Of a stretch of 64,000 bases of DNA, positions 55,003 through 62,369 are shown one piece after another. How positions within the stretch are numbered: the stretch's first letter is position 1; each line of letters opens with the position of its first letter. Source of the DNA: Prevotella sp. (GTDB lineage Bacteria; Bacteroidota; Bacteroidia; Bacteroidales; Bacteroidaceae); assembly GCA_017847725.1 (NCBI GenBank), contig JAGAXW010000009.1, positions 32,618 to 96,617 on the forward strand. Reading direction: 5' to 3'. The position numbers were made by a program, and so were the translations under genes. The notes below the pieces were generated by a model. The model made no database searches. It was not told the DNA's origin and saw nothing but the letters and a program-made list of their open reading frames with translations.

Positions 55003-55254
55003 ATGAGCAAGAAATTCATTATCGGAGACCGCACCAAAGACGAGTGGATATCCGTACTCGACACAGAGAACAAGAAACTGGAGTTTACGAATCACATCGC
55101 CACCGCCAAGGAGTTCAAGGGCTTTGACGCTACCAAGGAAGAACTCAAGAAGCTGCAGGAGGAGACAGGCTACTTCCAAGACCTGCAGGTATACATCCTC
55201 GACGAAGACGGAAAGGCGCATCGTCCTGACGAGCGCGACATGATGCCCTGGTAA
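55003..55254 (+). CDS. Small conserved-type cytoplasmic protein, function unknown
   Basis: 83 residues from ATG 55003; an earlier in-frame start overlaps the barrel gene and is not used. It is highly charged with no signal peptide (MSKKFIIGDRTKDEWISVLD, ELKKLQEETGYFQDLQVYIL) and ends RDMMPW. The gap of 26 bases after the barrel gene and 12 bases before the aldo/keto reductase gene suggests one transcript with either. No family recognised. Confidence 0.65.
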   Translation: MSKKFIIGDRTKDEWISVLDTENKKLEFTNHIATAKEFKGFDATKEELKKLQEETGYFQDLQVYILDEDGKAHRPDERDMMPW

Positions 55255-55266
55255 ACGGACATATTT

Positions 55267-56214
55267 ATGAAATACAGAAAATTAGGAAATACAGGAATAG
55301 AGGTGTCGGAGTTAGGCTTCGGCGCCTCTTCTTTGGGTGGTGTGTTCCACTCTTTCGACGAGCATCGTGGCATCGACGCCGTCTTTGCTGCCGTCGACGC
55401 CGGTATCAACATCATCGACGTATCGCCCTACTACGGGCACTACAAGGCCGAGACCGTGCTGGGCAAAGCCCTGAAAGACATCCCTCGCGACAAATTCTAC
55501 CTGTCGACCAAGGTGGGACGCTACGGCAAGGACGGCGTGAACACATGGGACTATTCGGCACAGCGTGCCAAGGAGAGCGTCTACGAGAGCCTGGAGCGCC
55601 TGCACATCGACTACATCGACGTTATCAACGTGCATGACATCGAATTCCAGGGCCGCATGGACGGCGGACTCCAGCGGGTGGTCGACGAGACGCTGCCCGC
55701 CCTGCACGCGCTCAAGGCTGAGGGTGTGGTGCGCCACGTTGGCATCACCGACCTGCAACTGGAGAATCTGCGCTGGGTCATCGAGCACTCAGAGCCAGGC
55801 ACCGTGGAGAGTGTCATGAACTTCTGCCACTACTGCCTGTGCGACGACAAGCTCGTCGACTTCATGGACTTCTTCGAAGAGCGTGGCATCGGCGTCATGA
55901 GTGCCTCCCCCTTCTCCATGGGACTGCTCACCGAGCGCGGCGTACCCGAGTGGCACCCTGCCCCCAAGCCACTGGTGGAAGCATGCCGCCAGGCAGCAGC
56001 ATACTGCAAGGAGAAGGGCTACCCCATCGAGAAGCTGGCCATGCAGTTTGCATGCAGCAACCCGCGCATCGCCACCACCGTCTTCAGCACGACCCGTCCG
56101 GAGGCCATCAAGCGCAATATCGAGTACATCAGCGAGCCCGTCGACGAGCAGCTCGTCAAGGAGGTACGCGCCATCATTGGTGATCAACAGCGAGTATCAT
56201 GGGCCAACACATAA
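55267..56214 (+). CDS. Aldo/keto reductase, probable L-galactose (or L-fucose) dehydrogenase
   Basis: 315 residues. AKR features: start MKYRKLGNTGIEVSELGFGA, DVSPYYGHYKAETVLGKAL carrying the Asp and Tyr of the catalytic tetrad, Lys in FYLSTKVGRYG, and His in INVHDIEF. The C-terminal nucleotide site reads ATTVFSTTRPEAIKRN. The family includes bacterial and plant L-galactose dehydrogenases, which oxidise the sugar at C1 to the lactone. The next two genes supply a matching lactonase and dehydrogenase, which is the main support for substrate. L-fucose is the obvious alternative since it differs only at C6. Its 3' end overlaps the next gene by 16 bases. Confidence 0.82.
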   Translation: MKYRKLGNTGIEVSELGFGASSLGGVFHSFDEHRGIDAVFAAVDAGINIIDVSPYYGHYKAETVLGKALKDIPRDKFYLSTKVGRYGKDGVNTWDYSAQRAKESVYESLERLHIDYIDVINVHDIEFQGRMDGGLQRVVDETLPALHALKAEGVVRHVGITDLQLENLRWVIEHSEPGTVESVMNFCHYCLCDDKLVDFMDFFEERGIGVMSASPFSMGLLTERGVPEWHPAPKPLVEACRQAAAYCKEKGYPIEKLAMQFACSNPRIATTVFSTTRPEAIKRNIEYISEPVDEQLVKEVRAIIGDQQRVSWANT

Positions 56215-57113
56215 TCGACGCACACGCCCACCTGTGGCTGCAGCAGGACACCGTGGTGGACGGGCAGCCCATCCGCCAGCTGGAGCCAAACCGCAGCCGC
56301 AGTCTGTTTTTTGGTGAAGAGCGCCAGATGCTGCCGCCCTACATGACGGACGGGCAGAACACTGCCGAGCGCTTTCTCTCCAACATGGACTACGCCCAGG
56401 TGTCGGCTGCCGTCATTACGCAAGAGTTTATCGACGGCCTGCAGAACGACTACCTGCAACAGGTACAGCAGCGCTACCCTGACCGCTTCTTCACCTTCGG
56501 CATGCCAGAACTGCGCCAGGCAGGTTTCTGCCAGGAGGCCAGACAGCTGATAGCGCGCGGCTTCAAGGGCATCAAGGTACCTGCCGCCCGCCTGCCACAA
56601 CAGTTTCTCAACGACGAGATGATGCAGATGATGCACCTCATGGAGCAGCAAGGCATCATTCTCGGCATCGAGCTGAAAGACGGCGACGCACAGGTAGGCC
56701 AGGTAGAGGACATCGTCAGCGAATGTCCACGGCTGAAGGTGGCCATCGGCCATTTCGGCATGGTGACCCGACCAGGCTGGCTCAGTCAGATTCGTCTGGC
56801 ACGCCATGAGCATGTCTACATAGAGAGCGGTGGCATCACGTGGCTTTTCAACGACGAGTTCTACCCCTTCCCGTCAGCCATCCGCGCCATTCGCGAGGCT
56901 GCCGACGAGGTAGGCTGGCACAAACTGATGTGGGGCTCAGACTATCCGCGCACCATCACAGCCATTACCTACCGCATGTCTTACGACTTCGTCAGCAAGA
57001 GTAGCGAACTGAGCGACGACGAGAAGCGCCTGTTCCTCGCAGACAATGCCAAGCAGTTCTTCGGCTTTGGCGAACTGAAAGAATTACCGTATATAAAGAA
57101 TATGAGCGAATGA
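56199..57113 (+). CDS. Amidohydrolase-superfamily sugar lactonase (COG3618-like)
   Basis: 304 residues. It begins MGQHIIDAHAHLW (Asp7, His9, His11), the metal-site HxH of the superfamily. Later come KVAIGHFGM (His) and LMWGSDYPRTI (catalytic Asp). COG3618 members include lactonases for L-fucono-, L-rhamnono- and L-galactono-1,5-lactone. Next to a sugar dehydrogenase this supports opening of L-galactono- or L-fuconolactone. Overlaps both neighbours, so the three genes form one operon. Confidence 0.8.
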   Translation: MGQHIIDAHAHLWLQQDTVVDGQPIRQLEPNRSRSLFFGEERQMLPPYMTDGQNTAERFLSNMDYAQVSAAVITQEFIDGLQNDYLQQVQQRYPDRFFTFGMPELRQAGFCQEARQLIARGFKGIKVPAARLPQQFLNDEMMQMMHLMEQQGIILGIELKDGDAQVGQVEDIVSECPRLKVAIGHFGMVTRPGWLSQIRLARHEHVYIESGGITWLFNDEFYPFPSAIRAIREAADEVGWHKLMWGSDYPRTITAITYRMSYDFVSKSSELSDDEKRLFLADNAKQFFGFGELKELPYIKNMSE

Positions 57114-58126
57114 AAGCAATTCAGATTCTCGAACCACACGTAATGAAAGTGGTGGAGGTAGACCGCCCCAGTTGCGGCGCCAACGAAGTGTTATTGAAAA
57201 TAGAGTATGTAGGCTTCTGCGGAAGCGACCTGAACACCTATCGCGGCCTGAACACGATGGCCAAGCCACAGGTGATTCCCGGCCATGAGATAGGAGCAGA
57301 GATTGTAGGCATGGGGCCCGACGTTCCTGCCACGCTGCGCAAAGGTATGAAGGTCACCGTAAATCCCTATACCAACTGTGGCGTCTGCTCGGCATGCCGC
57401 AGCCGCCGCTACAATGCCTGCGAGCACAACGAGACGCTGGGCGTACAGCGCGACGGAGCCATGCGCGAGTATATCGCATTGCCCTGGCAGAAGATTATCC
57501 CCGTAGGCGACCTGTCTACCGACCATGCTGCCCTCATTGAGCCGATGAGCGTAGGATTCCACGCCGTCAGTCGTGCTCAGGCTGTAGACACGGATGTCGT
57601 GATGATTATCGGCTGCGGCATGGTAGGCGTAGGTGCTGTCATCCGTTCACTGCTGCGCGGCGCCAAGGTTATCGCCGTCGATGTCGACGACGACAAGTTG
57701 GCCATCGTCAAGCGTCTGGGTGCCGACTTCACCATCAATTCCTCCAAGGAGAATGTACACGAGCGGCTGATGGAGATTACCGACTCGATGGGCCCCAACA
57801 TCGTCATCGAGGCCGTCGGTGCGCCAGCCACCTACCAGATGGCCGTCAACGAGGTTGCCTTCTGCGGCCGCGTCATCTGCATCGGCTATTCCAAGCAGGA
57901 CGTGGAGTTCACCACCAAGTATTTTGTACAGAAAGAGCTCGACATCCGCGGCTCGCGCAATGCCCTGCCCGAGGACTTCGACGGTGTCATCCGCTACCTC
58001 AAGAAGTATAATCCTCCCTACGACGTGCTGACCTCAGGCATTGTAGACCCGGAGCACGCCGAAGAGGCCATGAAGCAGTGGGAAGCAAACACCGGCAAGG
58101 TGTTCCGCATCCTGGTCAAATTCTAA
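57110..58126 (+). CDS. Zinc-dependent medium-chain alcohol dehydrogenase, probable L-galactonate-type 5-dehydrogenase
   Basis: 338 residues. Catalytic zinc site: Cys in VGFCGSDLN and His-Glu in PGHEIGAEIV. Structural zinc cysteines in NPYTNCGVCSACRSRRYNACEH-type spacing. NAD site IIGCGMVGVGAVIRS. It belongs with the threonine/sorbitol dehydrogenase and RspB-like group. If the pathway is L-galactose, it would oxidise L-galactonate at C5 to D-tagaturonate, which joins galacturonate catabolism; if L-fucose, a different step is needed. Overlaps the lactonase stop by four bases. A terminator follows at once. Confidence 0.82.
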   Translation: MKAIQILEPHVMKVVEVDRPSCGANEVLLKIEYVGFCGSDLNTYRGLNTMAKPQVIPGHEIGAEIVGMGPDVPATLRKGMKVTVNPYTNCGVCSACRSRRYNACEHNETLGVQRDGAMREYIALPWQKIIPVGDLSTDHAALIEPMSVGFHAVSRAQAVDTDVVMIIGCGMVGVGAVIRSLLRGAKVIAVDVDDDKLAIVKRLGADFTINSSKENVHERLMEITDSMGPNIVIEAVGAPATYQMAVNEVAFCGRVICIGYSKQDVEFTTKYFVQKELDIRGSRNALPEDFDGVIRYLKKYNPPYDVLTSGIVDPEHAEEAMKQWEANTGKVFRILVKF

Positions 58127-58143
58127 GGTTTCGCAAAGCACGA

Positions 58144-58184
58144 AAAAAAGAACCTGCCCACATATATAGGCAGGTTTCTTTTTT
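58144..58184. terminator. Bidirectional rho-independent terminator
   Basis: AACCTGCC (58151-58158) pairs with GGCAGGTT (58169-58176), loop of 10 bases, flanked by an A-run on the left and a T-run on the right, so it works for both convergent genes (dehydrogenase and EF-G2). Confidence 0.88.
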
Positions 58185-58199
58185 TCATCATTGTTATAG

Positions 58200-60359
58200 T
58201 TAGTCTTCGTCTTTCTCTTCAGCCTCATGCTCCTTGATAAGAGCCTGCTGGATGTCGTTCGGTACGAGTTCGTAGCTGCTGAACTGGGTTGAGAACGAGG
58301 CACGGCCACCCGTCAGCGAACTGAGGGCGATAGAATAGCTGGCCAGCTCCTTGAGAGGAATCTTGGCAGTCAGTTTCTGATAGCCGTTCTCCGAATCCAT
58401 ACCCATGATGATGGCGCGACGGCCCTGCAGGTCGCTCATCACGTCGCCCATATAGTCGGCGGGCACCAGCACCTCCAGGTCGTAGATAGGCTCCAGCACC
58501 TTAGGACCGGCCTCCTTGAAGGCAGCCGAGAAGGCGTTGCGGGCAGCCAGCATGAAGGAGAGCTCGTTAGAGTCGACGGGGTGCATCTTACCATCGTAGA
58601 CGATGACACGGACGTCACGGGCATAAGAACCCGTCAGCGGGCCACGCTCCATACGCTCCATGACACCCTTCAGGATGGCAGGCATGAATCGCATGTCAAT
58701 GGCGCCACCAACCACCGAGTTGATGAATACCAGCTTGCCGCCCCACTCCAGGTCTTTCTCTTCCTTCGACTTGATGTTCATCTTGAACTCCTGTCCGTTG
58801 ATGGTGAACGACGTAGGATCGGGCATACCCTCGGCATAAGGCTCGACAATCAGGTGCACCTCACCAAACTGGCCGGCACCACCCGACTGCTTCTTATGGC
58901 GATAGTCAGCACGGGCCATCTTCGTAATGGTCTCGCGATAAGGAATCTTTGGCTCCTGGTATTCCACCTGAATCTTCTCGTTGTTCTCCATACGCCACTT
59001 CAGCGTACGCAGGTGGAACTCACCCTGGCCATGTACGATAATCTGGCGCAGCTCCTTAGACTGCTCGACAACCCATGTCGGGTCTTCCTGACGCATCTTC
59101 TGCAGGGCGGCCATCATCTTCTCCGTCTCAGCCTCGTTGACGGCTTTGATGGCACGAGAGAACTTGGAGTTGGGATATTTGATGAAGTCAAACCTGTTCT
59201 CTACATCCTTTGTGTTCAGCGTATTACCAGTCTTGACATCCTTCAGCTTCACGGTACAGCCGATATCGCCAGCCACCAGCTGGTCTACCTGGATACGGTT
59301 GGCGCCGGCACAGGCATACAGGGTTCCGATGCGCTCCTTGGAGCCACGGTCGGCGTTGGTCAGGTCGTCGCCGCTCTTCACCACACCGCTCATCACCTTG
59401 AAATACTGTACTTCGCCAATATGCGGCTCAACACCCGTCTTGAAGAAGTAAAGCGATGTGGGTGCAGAAGCATCGGCAGGAACGTCGTTGCCGGCAGCAT
59501 TCTTGATAACCGGCATCTCCGACACGAAGGGAACGACATTGCCAAGGAACTCCATCAGACGGCGGACGCCCATGTCCCTGCCTGCGCAGACGCAGAATAC
59601 GGGATAGATAGAGCGCGTCACCAGACCCTTACGGATACCCTCACGCATCTCGTCCTCGCTGAGGTCCTCGCTCTCAAAGAACTTCTCCATCAGCGTGTCG
59701 TCGCCAGCGGCAGCAGCCTCCACGAGGGCAGCCTTCCACTCCTTGGCCTTCTCCAGCTGGTCGGCAGGAATATCCTCGATGATAGGAGCACCACCCTCGG
59801 GTTTCCATGAGTATTTCTTCATCAACAGCACGTCAATGACGCTGTTGAAGCCGGCACCAGTAGAGATAGGATACTGAACGGGGACACAGTTGTTGCCATA
59901 CACCTCGCGCAACTGACCGAGAATGGCGTCGAAGTCGCAGTTGTCACGATCCAGCTGGTTGATGAGGAAGATGACGGGCTTCTTCAGCTTCTCCGTATTA
60001 CGGAAGGCATTCATCGTGCCCACCTCGGGGCCGTACTGTCCGTTGACGAGGATGACAGCTTGGTCGGTCACGTTCAGCGCCGTGATGGCGCCACCCACGA
60101 AGTCATCAGAACCCGGGCAGTCGATAATATTCAACTTCTTGTTGTTCCACTCTACATGGAAGACAGTAGAGAACACCGAGTAGCCATACTCCTGCTCCAC
60201 GGGGAAGTAGTCGCTCATGGTGTTCTTACCCTCTATGGTGCCGCGGCGCTTGGTGATGCCAGCCTCGTATACCATTGACTCGGCAAGAGTAGTCTTGCCG
60301 CTACCCGCACTGCCAATGAGTGCAATGTTTTTAATCTCGTTAGTCTGATAAACTTTCAT
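58200..60359 (-). CDS. Elongation factor G-like protein of the EF-G2 type
   Basis: 719 residues with the full EF-G domain order: G domain, domain II, III, IV (RHKKQSGGAGQFGEVHLIVE) and V (PIYDLEVLVPADYMGDVMSD, LQGRRAIIMGM). The P-loop is GSAGSGKT (16-23). Switch II reads DCPGSDDF (80-87): the catalytic His of DTPGHxDF is Ser84. The guanine motif NKxD is NQLD (134-137). Bacteroides EF-G2 has been described as a second EF-G that works without GTP hydrolysis and matters under starvation; the substitutions here fit that type. The C-terminal tail is acidic (EHEAEEKDED). Divergent from hemW. Confidence 0.9.
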   Translation of the reverse strand: MKVYQTNEIKNIALIGSAGSGKTTLAESMVYEAGITKRRGTIEGKNTMSDYFPVEQEYGYSVFSTVFHVEWNNKKLNIIDCPGSDDFVGGAITALNVTDQAVILVNGQYGPEVGTMNAFRNTEKLKKPVIFLINQLDRDNCDFDAILGQLREVYGNNCVPVQYPISTGAGFNSVIDVLLMKKYSWKPEGGAPIIEDIPADQLEKAKEWKAALVEAAAAGDDTLMEKFFESEDLSEDEMREGIRKGLVTRSIYPVFCVCAGRDMGVRRLMEFLGNVVPFVSEMPVIKNAAGNDVPADASAPTSLYFFKTGVEPHIGEVQYFKVMSGVVKSGDDLTNADRGSKERIGTLYACAGANRIQVDQLVAGDIGCTVKLKDVKTGNTLNTKDVENRFDFIKYPNSKFSRAIKAVNEAETEKMMAALQKMRQEDPTWVVEQSKELRQIIVHGQGEFHLRTLKWRMENNEKIQVEYQEPKIPYRETITKMARADYRHKKQSGGAGQFGEVHLIVEPYAEGMPDPTSFTINGQEFKMNIKSKEEKDLEWGGKLVFINSVVGGAIDMRFMPAILKGVMERMERGPLTGSYARDVRVIVYDGKMHPVDSNELSFMLAARNAFSAAFKEAGPKVLEPIYDLEVLVPADYMGDVMSDLQGRRAIIMGMDSENGYQKLTAKIPLKELASYSIALSSLTGGRASFSTQFSSYELVPNDIQQALIKEHEAEEKDED

Positions 60360-60400
60360 ACTATAATTGTTTTAGGTTCATTTTTTTGCATTAAGCGACG

Positions 60401-60409
60401 CTAAAGTTA
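60401..60409 (-). promoter_or_regulatory. Probable -7 element for the EF-G2 gene
   Basis: On the minus strand TAACTTTAG, one base off the consensus, 42 bases before the start. A weaker TAATTTCG on the plus strand near 60461 may serve hemW. Confidence 0.45.
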
Positions 60410-60478
60410 GCTATTTTCAAGCGAAAAACCATCAAATGCTTTCAAATATTAAATTTTATTAGTAATTTCGCCGCTGTT

Positions 60479-61564
60479 ATGGCAGGCATCTACATCCACG
60501 TCCCATTTTGCATGAGTCGCTGCATCTACTGCGGCTTCTACTCCACCACAGCCCTGAGCCTGCGGCAGCGATACATCGATGCCGTCTGCAGAGAGTGGGA
60601 GATGCGGAGACACGAGCTGGCCGAGCCTGTCGACACCATATATTTAGGTGGAGGAACGCCCAGCCAGCTGGCCGCCGAACAACTGGCACAACTCTTTTCC
60701 ATACTGCCCGCCACAGCCAGCGAGGTGACCATCGAGTGCAATCCCGACGACGTCACCGCCGAATATGCCGGCGCGCTCGCCCTGCTGCCCGTCAACCGCG
60801 TCAGCATGGGTGTACAGACCTTTGACGACCGTCGGCTGCAGTTTCTGAATCGCAGACACACGGCCGCCCAGGTGCAGCAGGCCGTCGACAACCTGCGCAG
60901 GACAGGCATTACCAACATCAGTGCCGACCTGATGTATGGCTTTCCCGACGAAAGCCTCGAAGCGTGGCAGGACGACATCAGGCAGATGCTCGCACTCGAC
61001 GTAGCGCACCTCTCAGCCTATTGTCTGATGGTCGAAGAAGGTACTGCGCTCCAGCGCATGGGTGTTTCCCCTTGCGACGAGGAGACGGAGCGCCAGATGT
61101 ACGACACGCTCATCGACCAGCTGACGGCAGCCGGCTATGAGCACTACGAAATCTCCAACTTTGCCCGTCGGGGCTATCGCTCGCGCCATAACTCCAGCTA
61201 CTGGCACGACATCCCCTATATCGGACTGGGGGCCGCGGCACACTCTTACATCGGAAGCCATCGCCAATGGAACACCAGCGACATCCACCAGTACATCGCC
61301 GCCATCGAACAAGGCCGCAGGTGCTTTGAGCAGGAACTAATCGACGAGGACACACACTATAACGACTGCATCACCGTCGCCCTGCGCACCAGCGACGGCC
61401 TCGACCTTTCCGCCCTTCCCCCACGCTATCAGGACTACTGCAAGCGAGAAGCCCGCCGCTTTCTCTCCGACGGACTGCTGCAACTGAACGGGCAGCGGCT
61501 CTCACTGACACGCAAAGGGCTTTTCATCAGCGACTACATCATGTCGTCGCTCATCATCGCCTGA
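60479..61564 (+). CDS. hemW: Radical SAM heme chaperone HemW (coproporphyrinogen III oxidase-like)
   Basis: 361 residues, normal for HemW. The [4Fe-4S] SAM motif is CMSRCIYC (Cys11, Cys15, Cys18) in IYIHVPFCMSRCIYCGF. Other HemW features: IYLGGGTPSQL, VTIECNPDDV, NRVSMGVQTFDDRRLQFLNR and the C-terminal HemN_C-like domain. The missing third CxxxCxxC-C cysteine of true HemN supports HemW, which inserts heme. The enzyme is cytoplasmic or membrane-peripheral. Confidence 0.9.
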   Translation: MAGIYIHVPFCMSRCIYCGFYSTTALSLRQRYIDAVCREWEMRRHELAEPVDTIYLGGGTPSQLAAEQLAQLFSILPATASEVTIECNPDDVTAEYAGALALLPVNRVSMGVQTFDDRRLQFLNRRHTAAQVQQAVDNLRRTGITNISADLMYGFPDESLEAWQDDIRQMLALDVAHLSAYCLMVEEGTALQRMGVSPCDEETERQMYDTLIDQLTAAGYEHYEISNFARRGYRSRHNSSYWHDIPYIGLGAAAHSYIGSHRQWNTSDIHQYIAAIEQGRRCFEQELIDEDTHYNDCITVALRTSDGLDLSALPPRYQDYCKREARRFLSDGLLQLNGQRLSLTRKGLFISDYIMSSLIIA

Positions 61565-61636
61565 CAAAACTTTATTCTTGGCAACATCTCTGTTTACTTT
61601 TTTGTAAATAAATTTGCAGAATTGAAAAGAAAATCG

Positions 61637-61645
61637 TATTTTTGC
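61637..61645 (+). promoter_or_regulatory. Housekeeping -7 element for higBA
   Basis: TATTTTTGC, 24 bases before the higB start. Confidence 0.65.
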
Positions 61646-61668
61646 AGCGTTGTATTAATAAGAAGGAT

Positions 61669-61819
61669 ATGATAATCGCCAACAAGGAGCTTCTGGACGA
61701 TTTTGTCCAGTCACATGTTCCGTGTGGTTGCAGTAGTTGTCTTTATTGGCGATGTGATGTATATCCGATTTGTAGGCACACATGCCGAATACGACAAGAT
61801 AGACAGTACAACGATATAA
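61669..61819 (+). pseudogene. HigB-type toxin gene with internal deletion
   Basis: 151 bases from ATG to TAA, not a multiple of three. The first ~17 codons read MIIANKELLDDFVQSHV, a HigB-like start. The last ~30 codons, in another frame, read FRVVAVVVFIGDVMYIRFVG then THAEYDKIDSTTI, the typical HigB end. The middle (about 45-50 codons, judged from the usual ~95-residue length) is missing at about 61717-61722. The toxin is therefore dead, with promoter and downstream higA retained. Confidence 0.8.
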
Positions 61820-61835
61820 TATTAGGAGGCAAGGT

Positions 61836-62228
61836 ATGGAGAAGTTAACAACACGCAAACAGTATGATGCTGCAAAGGCAAAGGTAGAGCAACTTATTGC
61901 CGAGGCAACAGAAAAAGGCATGCTCGGACCAGACATGGATAATAAGTACACTCAAGAGATATCCCGTCTGAGCAAGCAGATGGCAGCCTATGAGGATGAT
62001 TACCTGAATGTCTTGCCCCTGCGTAAAAAATCGCCGCTCATTTCATGTATTGAAGACTATTTCTATGTACATGGCATGAAGCAGAAAGACGGAGCCAAGT
62101 TACTTGGTGTCAACGAGTCCCAGTTCTCTCAGATTATGAGTGGCCGACGCCGCATCTCTATGTCGTTTGCCAAGCGCCTATATTCCCAGCTCGGTATTAA
62201 TGCTGAATTGATATTAGAGAATGCCTAA
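61836..62228 (+). CDS. higA: HigA-type helix-turn-helix antitoxin, now an orphan
   Basis: 130 residues after a good Shine-Dalgarno (AGGAGG, 61824-61829). The N-terminal half is a helical region (MEKLTTRKQYDAAKAKVEQL). The C-terminal half is an XRE-like helix-turn-helix (about 85-128: MKQKDGAKLLGVNESQFSQI, MSGRRRISMSFAKRLYSQLG). It normally neutralises HigB and represses the operon. Since higB is broken, what remains is a possible autorepressor or a decoy against related toxins. Confidence 0.82.
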   Translation: MEKLTTRKQYDAAKAKVEQLIAEATEKGMLGPDMDNKYTQEISRLSKQMAAYEDDYLNVLPLRKKSPLISCIEDYFYVHGMKQKDGAKLLGVNESQFSQIMSGRRRISMSFAKRLYSQLGINAELILENA

Positions 62229-62369
62229 TTGTTTCTGTGAAAAATCTGACATGGCCAAATCCTGAGCCGCTCGGCTTTGCCGCTTCGCGCGTCGAAGAAC
62301 TTTTTGTTGCTCAGGTACTTATAAAGAAAGTTAAATTAAAGTGCTGCGGAATTTAGGTAATAATAGAAA

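Noticed and set aside
61642-61848. 68-residue frame containing CGCSSCLYWRC, which looked like a small metal-binding protein
   Set aside because: The cysteines arise from reading the higB C-terminus out of frame after the deletion.
62270-62317. CCTGAGC...GCTCAGG inverted pair before the last regulator
   Set aside because: Only a 7-bp stem with a ~34-base loop; too weak to call a terminator or operator.
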